From contig NZ_LOED01000010.1 in the NCBI RefSeq assembly GCF_001562425.1, forward strand, positions 1-64,000: a stretch of DNA of 64,000 bases, read 5' to 3'. The stretch comes from Fervidicola ferrireducens. Lineage in GTDB: Bacteria; Bacillota; Thermosediminibacteria; Thermosediminibacterales; Thermosediminibacteraceae. The notes beneath the pieces were generated by a model, which saw only the letters and a program-made list of their open reading frames with translations, did not search any database and was not told the origin of the DNA. Both the position numbers and the translations under genes were made by a program. Each line of letters opens with the position of its first letter. Position 1 is the first letter of the stretch. This document shows positions 16,705 through 25,712 of the stretch, piece by piece.

Positions 16705-17073
16705 TATTTTTTTTCTATTCTTATAATCCCTTATGGCGTCGTGAAGGGCATCGGCGGCTATGTTGGAACAATTGAGCTTCTGGGGCGGAAGGCCGTCTAA
16801 AGCCTCGGCTACCTGCTCGTTGGTTATTTTTAAGGCTTCTTCGATGGTTTTGCCTTTTGCAAGAACGGTCAGCATGCTGCTCGCTGCGATGGCCGCACCG
16901 CAGCCGAAGGTTTTGAATTTTATGTCGTCTATGATGCCGTCTTTCACTTTTATGTAAATCGTTATAGAGTCTCCATCTACCGGATTTCCAGCATGGCCTA
17001 TTCCATCGGCATCGGGGATTTCCCCCGCGTTTCTCGGATTAGACAGGTGGTCGAGCACTTTGTCGTTGTACAA
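16693..17073 (-). CDS. NifU/IscU-like Fe-S cluster scaffold lacking the first conserved cysteine
   Basis: 126 residues from a TTG behind AAGGAGGG. The NifU N-terminal fold is clear (SNPRNAGEIPDADGIGHAGNP, FKTFGCGAAIAASSM, PQKLNCSNIAADALHDAI). Two of three ligand cysteines remain (C58, C102); the first, normally in GNPxCGD, is Asp33 (GNPVDGD). Asp33 could still act as a ligand, or the protein may carry clusters differently. No nifS lies next to it; it follows a HEPN/MNT pair by two bases, probably an accidental operon. Confidence 0.8.
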   Translation of the reverse strand: MYNDKVLDHLSNPRNAGEIPDADGIGHAGNPVDGDSITIYIKVKDGIIDDIKFKTFGCGAAIAASSMLTVLAKGKTIEEALKITNEQVAEALDGLPPQKLNCSNIAADALHDAIRDYKNRKKISRT

Positions 17074-17075
17074 TA

Positions 17076-17423
17076 TTAAGCGCCCTCCTTTTCATTGTTC
17101 GAAGTGACGTCGATTCCCGTCTTTAATATTTCCGCTACAAAACTTATTTTATTTGCCAGTTCTTCGAATTCTTCAGGGGTGTATCCCAGCAAATCGGCGC
17201 CTACATCGTAATTCCAGCATTTATACAGCAACTCCAGCCGTTCAAAGAAGCTCATTTTCCCAAAGTCTTCAGAAACTATCGCCAGGTCGACGTCACTTTC
17301 TTTTAAGGCATCGCCTTTCGCGTACGAACCAAATAAAATGACCCTGTTTATTTTAATGTATTTCCGGAGTTTTCCTGTATAGTCGCTGATAATCTCCATT
17401 ATTTCATTTTTTGCCTTAACCAT
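17076..17423 (-). CDS. MNT-type nucleotidyltransferase antitoxin (MntA-like)
   Basis: 115 residues with the minimal nucleotidyltransferase motif GSYAKGDALKESDVD, an exact GS-x10-DxD, and a following DLAIV strand. In HEPN/MNT systems this protein AMPylates the HEPN toxin to silence it. Its start overlaps the end of the HEPN gene by 25 bases. It is intact and of normal length. Confidence 0.85.
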   Translation of the reverse strand: MVKAKNEIMEIISDYTGKLRKYIKINRVILFGSYAKGDALKESDVDLAIVSEDFGKMSFFERLELLYKCWNYDVGADLLGYTPEEFEELANKISFVAEILKTGIDVTSNNEKEGA

Positions 17424-17785
17424 TGCAATACCCTCTCGGTTTCCTTTAAAAACTCCCGCGCGATTTCGTCGTTGTACATTTTATGGCTAGGGCCTCCGGC
17501 AGCGTCTGGGTATCTTGAAACCATATAATGGGGATTTAACTTTAAAATTATCGTCTCCATCTCTTTGTTAGGGGCTTGATCTATCATCTCCAGCAAGGTA
17601 ATTAAATTGTGAGTTTTAGGCGGAAACTCTTTTTTTAGAAAAATTACGAGCGCCTTTAAAAGTTTTTCGACCGCCTGATGGCACATAAATATGCAGTAAT
17701 TGTATCTTCCGGCTTTAAACATGGCCTTTGCGGTCTCAAAGTCGTATTCGGAGCTTTCAAGCCAGTCTAACACTTCCTGACGCAA
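17399..17785 (-). CDS. HEPN-domain protein, toxin half of a HEPN/MNT pair
   Basis: 128 residues from a TTG. A HEPN four-helix bundle is shown by DWLESSEYDFETAKAMFKAGRYNYCIFMCHQAVEKLLKAL-type text, a KTHNL turn and SRYPDA. A clear R-x4-6-H RNase motif was not found, which happens in this subgroup, so RNase activity is uncertain. It is coupled with the nucleotidyltransferase gene after it. A second HEPN/MNT pair at 22.9 kb has a different HEPN type. Confidence 0.8.
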   Translation of the reverse strand: MRQEVLDWLESSEYDFETAKAMFKAGRYNYCIFMCHQAVEKLLKALVIFLKKEFPPKTHNLITLLEMIDQAPNKEMETIILKLNPHYMVSRYPDAAGGPSHKMYNDEIAREFLKETERVLQWLRQKMK

Positions 17786-17895
17786 TCAAGACAACCCCTT
17801 GGTATTTTCGTTTGTCGTAAATTATATCATAGTTTTGATGTGTTTCTCAATGTTCTGTTTTTTCGTAAGTGACCGTTGCGAATTCGTCGCATATG

Positions 17896-19176
17896 TCAAT
17901 TCCCGTTTTGATAATTTACCGGCTCCACGGCTTTCCTCAAAACTTCCCACTGGTCCTTTGTAATGAGTCCCAGCCGCCAAAGGGCGATGCCCGAAAGGTT
18001 GTAACGCTTTGCGATGCCGATTTTCGTAAGCAGGCTTTGTGCAGTCTCTCTTGGTATGGATATGCCAAGCATTAGTTTTTCCGGCGGCACCTCGGCTTTT
18101 GCCATTTCTATCGCCTGCAGTACCTTGTCCACCAGCTCAGGCGAACTGCCGTAGTCGTACGCCATTATTATAATGCGGTCGGCTATGGCGCCCAGGGTTT
18201 TGTAGTCGTATCCCTTATAGGCGCTGTTGGGAGCGTGAAGCGTGAGCGTCAGGGTCTTTGAAGGGTCTAGTTTTTCGGAAAGGATCCGGACAAAACTGGT
18301 AAAGTTTTGGCGGGTTTTCAAAAGGTTTTCCCCGCTTTCGTTTAACCCAAGCCCTTCCAGGTCCAGGTTTACGCCAGAATAGAGCTTGGATTCTTCCGCG
18401 ATAGCTTCGGCTAGCTTTTCCATGGCTTCTTTTGAAGAAAGAAGTTCCGTAATGTCTCCGCTGCTGTCGGTGGCATGGATTACCATTTCCGTTCGCAGGT
18501 TATAAAGCGATGCGACTTTTAGCACATCTTCCCAGCCGGCAGGTCTTTGCCACCCGGTATTGCTTTGTGTTAGAAGGTTTCCGCCTTTGTCAAGGCTGTA
18601 CCACCCAAGTGCAAGTTCGCTTATGGCATCGGTGTTTCCCTTTGAGTGCTCAGGGTAAGGCTTTCCGAAAAGGTTGGTCCAGCTGCTGGTTCTGCTGTCG
18701 CCGAGAGCGTAAAAGCCGATGACCGCCATTTTTCTCCTGGGGGAAACTATCCTTACCGTGTATGATGCATTATCCCACTCTACGTTGCAGCCGAAGGCTT
18801 CGCTGAAAAAACGAAGGGGTATTAGCGTCCTTCCGTTCATAATCATCGGTGGGACGTCCAGAGCGACCGGCGCGTTGTTGCGGTATGCCGTTTTATCACC
18901 TATGCGAAGCAGTATGCGGGTGATGCCGTCGCTTGCCGTAACTGTTCTTGATTTTTCATCCCAAGATACCGGAACGTTCAATGCTTCGGATACGGCGCGA
19001 AAGGGGACTAGGGTTCGCCCATCTTTGATAATTGGGGGAACGTCAAAGTTGAGCGGAAGCCCGTCGACAACGATCGAAATGGTCCTTTCCTGAGCAAAGG
19101 AAGGAGTATTCGTGCCTTCAGTCAGGACTACGATCGTAAAAAGCATGAGGAAAGTAAGTCGCAATATTTTATTCAA
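17896..19176 (-). CDS. Exported stalk (copper amine oxidase N) domain plus GH18-like hydrolase
   Basis: 426 residues from a TTG at 19176, which has GGAGG nine bases upstream. A signal peptide (LNKILRLTFLMLFTIVVL) is followed by two stalk repeats (PPIIKDGRTLVPFRAVSEAL; PPMIMNGRTLIPLRFFSEAF). From about residue 150 comes a GH18-type barrel with the GVNLDLEG strand, whose Glu would be catalytic, and MAYDYGSSPE. This layout recalls spore or cell-wall N-acetylglucosaminidases such as YaaH/SleL. It probably acts on peptidoglycan outside the membrane. Confidence 0.82.
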   Translation of the reverse strand: MNKILRLTFLMLFTIVVLTEGTNTPSFAQERTISIVVDGLPLNFDVPPIIKDGRTLVPFRAVSEALNVPVSWDEKSRTVTASDGITRILLRIGDKTAYRNNAPVALDVPPMIMNGRTLIPLRFFSEAFGCNVEWDNASYTVRIVSPRRKMAVIGFYALGDSRTSSWTNLFGKPYPEHSKGNTDAISELALGWYSLDKGGNLLTQSNTGWQRPAGWEDVLKVASLYNLRTEMVIHATDSSGDITELLSSKEAMEKLAEAIAEESKLYSGVNLDLEGLGLNESGENLLKTRQNFTSFVRILSEKLDPSKTLTLTLHAPNSAYKGYDYKTLGAIADRIIIMAYDYGSSPELVDKVLQAIEMAKAEVPPEKLMLGISIPRETAQSLLTKIGIAKRYNLSGIALWRLGLITKDQWEVLRKAVEPVNYQNGN

Positions 19177-19250
19177 GTCAGCCCCTCCAGTCATTTTCTA
19201 AGAAAATTCTATCAAAAAATGCGGATGAGCACAAGGACAGACTCTGTGTT

Positions 19251-19454
19251 CTAAAAGTTTTCTTCATAAATAAACACATCTTCTATTCCAACACCGAATA
19301 CCCTCGCTATTTTAAAAGCAAGTTCCAGAGAAGGGTAGTATTTCCCCTTTTCCAGTGCTATAACCGTTTGTCTGGTTACACCTAGTTTTTTGGCCAGGTC
19401 TTCCTGGGTCATGTCGTGCATAGCCCTGAAAACTTTTATTTTATTTTTTATCAT
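19251..19454 (-). CDS. Small XRE-family HTH regulator
   Basis: 67 residues from the ATG at 19454, which overlaps the end of the membrane protein gene before it. The HTH reads MTQEDLAKKLGVTRQTVIALEKGKYYPSLELAFKIARVF. Small XRE proteins of this YozG/SdpR-like type commonly follow a DUF2178-type membrane protein, and together they may form a small sensing and regulating pair. The target is likely their own promoter. Confidence 0.85.
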   Translation of the reverse strand: MIKNKIKVFRAMHDMTQEDLAKKLGVTRQTVIALEKGKYYPSLELAFKIARVFGVGIEDVFIYEENF

Positions 19455-19845
19455 CGCCGTCTTCTCCCGCAAGATTCTTGGTATAAAAGTAATATAAGAA
19501 AGAATAAAAAACCAGCATAAAGCAAACGGAATAGAGCAAGGTGAAACCTGCTATCTCCAGTTCCGGATGGACCCTTTTATATCCCAGAAAGATTAAGCCC
19601 AGGATCGTCATCGAGATTCCAAATACGTCGATGGTCTTTTTGGAGGCCTTCCCTGCATACTTCTCGATCATTTCATCTTCTATTACATCACTTACTTTTG
19701 ACCTGAGCAGGTATACGAGCAATGTGCCTACGACGGGAAATACCGCTGCATAAGAAGCCTTATCGCTTGCTACTAAGAAGCCTGTGGCTGCACCGACAGC
19801 GGCACTTATCAAGGCAACCAATATAGAAAATCGCCTTCTGTCCAT
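19441..19845 (-). CDS. DUF2178-like membrane protein
   Basis: 134 residues from the ATG at 19845, selected because GGAGGATCGTT precedes it. Four transmembrane segments are visible (SILVALISAAVGAATGFLV; YAAVFPVVGTLLVYLL; TILGLIFLGY; LLYSVCFMLVFYSFLYYFY) with a charged loop between the second and third. The family is known but has no defined function. It is translated with the XRE regulator that overlaps its end. Confidence 0.7.
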   Translation of the reverse strand: MDRRRFSILVALISAAVGAATGFLVASDKASYAAVFPVVGTLLVYLLRSKVSDVIEDEMIEKYAGKASKKTIDVFGISMTILGLIFLGYKRVHPELEIAGFTLLYSVCFMLVFYSFLYYFYTKNLAGEDGDDKK

Positions 19846-20031
19846 AACGATCCTCCAATCTTTCTTTTTTAGTATATTGTAACACAATGTAGACAAAAAA
19901 GTAAAGAATAAATTACATATTGTAAACATAAGATTACTCATAGTGTATGTAATACCATGGTAAATATATCTTGATCCTAGAAATGAGTGATATATAATAG
20001 TTTCTATAAAAAAGAGAACTTCTTGGGGCAG

Positions 20032-20149
20032 GGGCTATGGGAGTGCTTAAATACCGCCTGCTGGGAATGAGCACTCTCTGAAAGGGCGGACTATAAATAG
20101 CCCAGCTATCTAAACTGTATGTTTTTATCAAGTTTATACAGTTTAGATA
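20032..20149 (+). ncRNA. Candidate cis-regulatory structured RNA, copy 1 (upstream of FAH-family gene)
   Basis: Outer stem GGGCTAT (20032-20038)/ATAGCCC (20097-20103) encloses an inner stem GAGTGCT (20041-20047)/AGCACTC (20070-20076). The inner loop, inside the 20043-20068 stretch, is identical to that of copy 2 at 41.87 kb. CCGCC in the loop (20054-20058) could pair with GGCGG (20085-20089). The 3' outer strand can instead form ATAGC-CCA-GCTAT (20097-20109). A 14-base-pair hairpin (20107-20120/20136-20149) then leads to the AGGTG site of the next gene. I do not recognise a known riboswitch class. Confidence 0.65.
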
Positions 20150-20162
20150 ACCAGGTGATGGA

Positions 20163-20918
20163 ATGCGTTTTTGCAGGTTTTCGTACGGGGGAAAAACAAC
20201 TTGGGGCATACTGGAAGACGAAAAAGTCCAGCCCCTGGCCGGGCCGCCGTATTACGGAATTGTCAAAGAGGGAGAGCCGCTTTTGCTGGCGGACGTAAAG
20301 CTTGTTGCACCGGTTGAGCCTTCAAAGATCATCTGCCTGGGGTTAAACTACGCCGACCACGCAAAGGAAATGGGAGTGGCCCTGCCTGAAGAGCCCGTGC
20401 TTTTTATGAAGCCTCCTTCCAGCATTATAGGGCCAGGGGAGGCGATAGTCATGCCGGATGTATCCCGAAGGGTGGATTACGAGGCGGAACTCGCGGTGGT
20501 AATGGGGAAAAAGGCGTATAAAGTTTCCAGGGAAAAGGCCTTGGAGTTTGTTTTCGGATACACATGCGCTAACGACGTGACGGCCCGGGACCTTCAGCAA
20601 AAGGACGGACAGTGGACTAGGAGCAAGTCCTTCGATACTTTTTGTCCGCTAGGCCCTTGGCTTGAGACGGAGCTGGACCCTTCAAGCCTCAATATCGAGC
20701 TTAAGCAGAACGGCGTTATAAAGCAAAAATCCAATACAGAGAATTTAATATTCAAGGTACCTGAGATCATCTCATTTATATCCTCAGTAATGACATTGTT
20801 TCCCGGTGACGTTATCCTTACCGGGACGCCCGCGGGCGTTGGCCCCGTAGAGCCTGGGGATGTCCTGGAGGTTATAATCGAAGGGATAGGAACGCTGGAA
20901 AATAGAGTAAAATTATAA
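20163..20918 (+). CDS. Fumarylacetoacetate hydrolase (FAH)-family protein
   Basis: 251 residues. The FAH core is shown by ICLGLNYADHAKEMG, FMKPPSSIIGPGE, the metal ligands in VDYEAELAVVMGKKA, YTCANDVTARDLQ and DVILTGTPAGVGP. Members hydrolyse C-C bonds of acylpyruvates, decarboxylate oxaloacetate or isomerise ring-cleavage products; sequence alone does not say which. It is a single-gene unit between the candidate RNA element and a terminator, so expression may depend on that RNA. The ATG follows AGGTGATGG. Confidence 0.85.
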   Translation: MRFCRFSYGGKTTWGILEDEKVQPLAGPPYYGIVKEGEPLLLADVKLVAPVEPSKIICLGLNYADHAKEMGVALPEEPVLFMKPPSSIIGPGEAIVMPDVSRRVDYEAELAVVMGKKAYKVSREKALEFVFGYTCANDVTARDLQQKDGQWTRSKSFDTFCPLGPWLETELDPSSLNIELKQNGVIKQKSNTENLIFKVPEIISFISSVMTLFPGDVILTGTPAGVGPVEPGDVLEVIIEGIGTLENRVKL

Positions 20919-20947
20919 GGCCGCCATTTTAGATGGCGGCCTTAATT
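20919..20947. terminator. Bidirectional terminator after the FAH-family gene
   Basis: GGCCGCCAT (20919-20927) pairs with ATGGCGGCC (20933-20941), followed by TTAATTTT. It also ends the convergent XRE gene. Confidence 0.85.
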
Positions 20948-21313
20948 TTCCTCCTTTCGAGCTTCCTCTACCGCTTTTATAAAAAGCTCCAGACTGGAGG
21001 GCGGAATTTTCTTTGCCTTGGCTTTTTTTACAACATCGTGGTATTCGTACATTATCTCGCTGCCTTCCCTTACGACGTAGTCACCGCTTATCCTGTCGGC
21101 TTCTTCTTCCAAAAACCAGCTCAAAGGCTTTCCGGTGTAGGCGGCGAGTATTTTGAGGGCCTTTTTGGAAGGTTCCCGTTTTCCCGTAGCGTACTTTTGT
21201 AAGGTTGTGTGGTGTATTTTATAACCGGTTTTTTCGTAAATCCGGTTTGCAAGTTCCACGTAGGAAAGGTCTCCCTTTATTAAGTCTATTTTTTTACCAA
21301 TGCTGTTTATCAT
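20942..21313 (-). CDS. XRE-family HTH regulator
   Basis: 123 residues from the ATG at 21313 (GGGGGAG upstream). The N-terminal HTH reads SYVELANRIYEKTGYKIHHTT, then LQKYATGKREPSKKALKILA, a Cro/C1 fold with a long second turn. The C-terminus (from about 85) is charged and may serve dimerisation. It is divergent from an EIIA-like gene, and repeats in the shared intergenic region are likely its operator. Confidence 0.82.
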   Translation of the reverse strand: MINSIGKKIDLIKGDLSYVELANRIYEKTGYKIHHTTLQKYATGKREPSKKALKILAAYTGKPLSWFLEEEADRISGDYVVREGSEIMYEYHDVVKKAKAKKIPPSSLELFIKAVEEARKEEN

Positions 21314-21345
21314 ATACTCCCCCAATCCGTCAAAATGAGCGTAAA

Positions 21346-21382
21346 AAGACACATTGACTACTTAAGACATATTGTCTATAAT
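21346..21382 (+). promoter_or_regulatory. Promoter with repeat operator between XRE and EIIA-like genes
   Basis: TTGACT (21354-21359) and TATAAT (21377-21382) are 17 bases apart. Direct repeats AAGACACATTG (21346-21356) and AAGACATATTG (21364-21374), 18 bases from start to start, straddle the promoter, and the second lies in the inverted repeat AGACATATTGTCT (21365-21377). This is a likely binding site for the divergent XRE protein. Confidence 0.7.
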
Positions 21383-21474
21383 AATACCGTTGCCTATGTT
21401 TGATCGGCTACTTAAATATGTTACAAATTAATACTCGACATGTCAAGTTTGTGCTTTTTAATGGAGTTGATCCG

Positions 21475-21879
21475 ATGGTCGGCATAGTAATGATTTCCCA
21501 TTACAACACAGCTATTGAACTACATAGGACACTGGAGTTCCTCCTTGGAACTCAGCAGTGTGTGGAGTCGGTGGGCCTTCATCCTGGAGAAAGTAAGGAA
21601 AACTTTAAGCTCCGGGTAAAAGAGGCGGTTTTCAGGGTGTACGGGGATGATGGGGTATTGATACTTATAGATGTGTTCGGAGAAATTCCGTGTAACATCT
21701 GCATTGAGTTGATAGGTTCGGAATTAAAACATTTGAACGTTGACATGGTGACGGGTTTGAGCCTTCCTATGGTGCTTAAAGCTTGCAAAGCGAGGTTATT
21801 CAAGAATTTGAGCGAACTGGTAGGTGAGGTGAAAAAGGCGGCGGTGGGCGGTGTGATTGTTTATTCGGAAATGGTGTGA
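21475..21879 (+). CDS. Stand-alone PTS EIIA, mannose-family fold
   Basis: 134 residues from the ATG at 21475 (GGAG nine bases upstream). The fold of mannose/DhaM-type EIIA is shown by MVGIVMISHYNTAIEL, whose His is the expected phosphoacceptor, and by VLILIDVFGEIPCNI in the usual DxFGGxPxN place (here the second Gly of FGG is Glu). No EIIB, EIIC or EIID gene is adjacent, so it may regulate rather than transport, perhaps with the divergent XRE protein. Confidence 0.72.
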   Translation: MVGIVMISHYNTAIELHRTLEFLLGTQQCVESVGLHPGESKENFKLRVKEAVFRVYGDDGVLILIDVFGEIPCNICIELIGSELKHLNVDMVTGLSLPMVLKACKARLFKNLSELVGEVKKAAVGGVIVYSEMV

Positions 21880-21896
21880 ATCCATGGTTATTGAAG

Positions 21897-21924
21897 AACC
21901 GGCCTTTAATGGGTCGGTTTTTTT
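21897..21924 (+). terminator. Intrinsic terminator after the EIIA-like gene
   Basis: AACCGGCC (21897-21904) pairs with GGGTCGGTT (21911-21919), followed by a T run. Confidence 0.85.
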
Positions 21925-21949
21925 ATGTAAAATTAAAATGGTGATGAAA

Positions 21950-22828
21950 ATGATAATATCGGCCAGCAGGAGGACCGACATCCCGGCCTATTACACCCGG
22001 TGGTTCATGGACAAGGTCAGAAAAGGAAAGGTTGTAGTTTATAACCCCTTCAACGGATTAAAAAGGGAAATATCGCTAAAATCGGAAGATGTGGATGCTG
22101 TGGTATTCTGGAGCAAAAATTTTGGTCCTTTGATTCCATACCTCGATGAGCTGAAAGATAAATACCGCCTGTATTTCTTGTTCACCATAACTGGGCTTTC
22201 CGGCATACTTGAAGACCACGTTATTGCGGCCGACGAAGCCATAAGACAGTTTATTGAAATATCCCGCATGTTTTCGCCCGGTCACATACAGTGGAGGTTT
22301 GACCCCATAGTGATTACCAGTGCCACCGGACCAGAGTTTTATCTAAAGAATTTCACATACCTGGCCCGCAGGCTTCAGGGCTACACCCGGCGGTGCTATA
22401 TAAGTTTTGCCACTTTGTACGGCAAGGTAAAAAAGAACTTCAATTTGCTAGAAAAGCAAAAGGGTATTAGCCTTATACCTTGGGATGATGAGGAAAAAAA
22501 AGAATTCGCAAACAGATTGGGGAGCATAGCAAGAGAATACGGAATTACAGTGTACAGTTGCTGCAACGATTACCTTGTAGGCGATTACGTCCGAAAGGGA
22601 AGCTGCGTAGACGTAAACGCCATAAACGAACTTTACTCCTGCGACATAAAGGCGCCTTTAAACCCCACAAGGCCGGGCTGCGGTTGCTACAAGAGCGTGG
22701 ATATAGGGGTTTACAACACATGTCCGCACGGCTGCCGCTACTGCTACGCCAACAGTGATATTATAAAAGCTAAAGAAAACTACCGCTCTCATGATCCTTT
22801 TTCTGACTTTTTAATTGCTCGAGAATAA
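21950..22828 (+). CDS. DUF1848 family protein with C-terminal CxxxCxxC
   Basis: 292 residues from the ATG at 21950 (GGTGATGAAA upstream). The N-terminus MIISASRRTDIPAYY and VFWSKNFGPLIPYLDEL are typical of DUF1848. The C-terminus carries a cysteine pattern like that of radical SAM proteins (TCPHGCRYCYAN), preceded by GCGCYKSVDIG, so an Fe-S cluster is likely. The motif order, barrel first and CxxxCxxC last, is the reverse of ordinary radical SAM proteins. The function of the family is unknown. Confidence 0.85.
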   Translation: MIISASRRTDIPAYYTRWFMDKVRKGKVVVYNPFNGLKREISLKSEDVDAVVFWSKNFGPLIPYLDELKDKYRLYFLFTITGLSGILEDHVIAADEAIRQFIEISRMFSPGHIQWRFDPIVITSATGPEFYLKNFTYLARRLQGYTRRCYISFATLYGKVKKNFNLLEKQKGISLIPWDDEEKKEFANRLGSIAREYGITVYSCCNDYLVGDYVRKGSCVDVNAINELYSCDIKAPLNPTRPGCGCYKSVDIGVYNTCPHGCRYCYANSDIIKAKENYRSHDPFSDFLIARE

Positions 22829-22839
22829 GAAAGATAATT

Positions 22840-22868
22840 TTGACAAGAAATACTAAACCTGGTATGAT
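22840..22868 (+). promoter_or_regulatory. Promoter of the second HEPN/MNT pair
   Basis: TTGACA (22840-22845) and TATGAT (22863-22868) are 17 bases apart, 17 bases before the nucleotidyltransferase start. Confidence 0.75.
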
Positions 22869-22885
22869 GGATTCGAGGTGGAAGA

Positions 22886-23265
22886 ATGGATAGAACGGTC
22901 AAAGAAATATCTTCGGAGGAACTCGAGAAGTACAAAAAAGGCTTAAGGGAAAAACTTTTTAAAGAAAAAGAGGCCCTTGAGGAAAGGTATAAAAGGGCTT
23001 GGGAGGTTGCAGAAAAAGCTGCAGGGTTATTATATTCCAAATATAAAGCTGAGAAGGTTATGGTTTTTGGTTCGCTAATCAACAAAGAATTTTTTAATAA
23101 ATGGTCTGACGTAGATATAGCCGTCTTGGGCCTTGATGACAAAGGGTTTTTTAAAGCAGTTGCAGAAGTTAGCTTTTTAAGCAAAGAATTTAAAATTGAT
23201 ATAGTTGATCTAGAGAACTGCTCAGATTCATTGAAAGAAAAAATTATTAAGGAAGGAAAGGAGTT

Positions 23266-23269
<4 letters not shown>
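22886..23269 (+). CDS. MNT-type nucleotidyltransferase antitoxin (second HEPN/MNT pair)
   Basis: 127 residues. An N-terminal charged helix precedes the nucleotidyltransferase motif VMVFGSLINKEFFNKWSDVD, a GS-x11-DxD form one residue longer than the usual spacing. A later ELIKID-like strand (FKIDIVDLE) supplies the third acidic site. The start has GAGGTGG upstream. It overlaps the HEPN gene by four bases. Its expected role is to modify and neutralise that protein. Confidence 0.82.
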
Positions 23270-24739
<1,470 letters not shown>

Positions 24740-24788
24740 TATTCCTGGGGCTCAAGAGCTAAAAAAGATTAGCGTAGAAGGTGAGAAC

Positions 24789-25682
24789 TTGAAGCTCAAC
24801 AAGATAAAAGATAACGTCTACTATATCGACGGTGCGGTAAACATGGGGCTTATCGTGGCTGATGACGGCAGCGCGCTGCTCTTGGACGCCGGCATCGACG
24901 ACAGCGTTTCCCGAAAGGCAAGAAGGATTATAGAAGAAAGCGGCTTTAAGCTCAAGGGGATAGCAATAACCCACGCCCACGCCGACCACAGCGGCGGAGC
25001 ACCCTACCTCGTAAAGGCCACGGGAGCGAAGGTGTACTCGAGCGCCTTTGAAAAGACCGCCCTGGAATTTCCGGTATGGGAGCCGCTTTACCTTTTTTCC
25101 GGAGCCTATCCGCCTGCTCCTTTGAGGAACAAATTCCTTTTTGCGCCGCAGGTCAAAGTGGACGGGGTTTTGGAGCCGGGGTCGCATAATATCGAGGGAA
25201 TCGAAGTGGAAGTAGTGGACCTTTCCGGGCACACGCTGGGCCAGATTGGAATAAAGGTAGACAGCGTTCTCTTTTGTGCCGATGCTGTGATAGCGCCTGA
25301 ATACATAGAAAAGCACGGTATACCGCTGAACGCCCATATCGAAAAGGCCCTGGCGACTTTGGAACTTTTGGAAAAAACCTCTGCTTCTTTTTTCGTCCCC
25401 GCCCACGGGGCCCCTGTGGATGACATAAAGCCGGTGGTGGAAACAAACCGGCAAAGGATTAGAGATACAATCGAGTATATCACTTGTCTTTTAAAAGAGC
25501 CCCGTACGGCGGAGGAAGTGCTCAAAGGGGTTTGCGAAAGGTTTCAAATAGAGATAACCACCATGACCCAGTATTACCTGATGAACCTCACGGTAATGGC
25601 TTACATCGGTTACCTGCTGGATGAGGGATTGATAACAAAATTTTATGAAAAAAACCGGCAGTACTTCCGTGAAAAAAGCTAA
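24789..25682 (+). CDS. Metallo-beta-lactamase-fold hydrolase
   Basis: 297 residues from a TTG behind GAAGGTGAG. The zinc motif is THAHADHSGG, with further ligands at LSGHTLGQI, FCADAVI (Asp) and PAHGAP. The C-terminal ~80 residues form a helical, winged-helix-like extension as in glyoxalase II-like or SoxH-like members. The substrate is unknown. It is 30 bases before the folate genes and may be cotranscribed with them. Confidence 0.82.
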   Translation: MKLNKIKDNVYYIDGAVNMGLIVADDGSALLLDAGIDDSVSRKARRIIEESGFKLKGIAITHAHADHSGGAPYLVKATGAKVYSSAFEKTALEFPVWEPLYLFSGAYPPAPLRNKFLFAPQVKVDGVLEPGSHNIEGIEVEVVDLSGHTLGQIGIKVDSVLFCADAVIAPEYIEKHGIPLNAHIEKALATLELLEKTSASFFVPAHGAPVDDIKPVVETNRQRIRDTIEYITCLLKEPRTAEEVLKGVCERFQIEITTMTQYYLMNLTVMAYIGYLLDEGLITKFYEKNRQYFREKS

Positions 25683-25712
25683 CAAAATCTTAACAGAGGA
25701 TGGGATGAGAAG

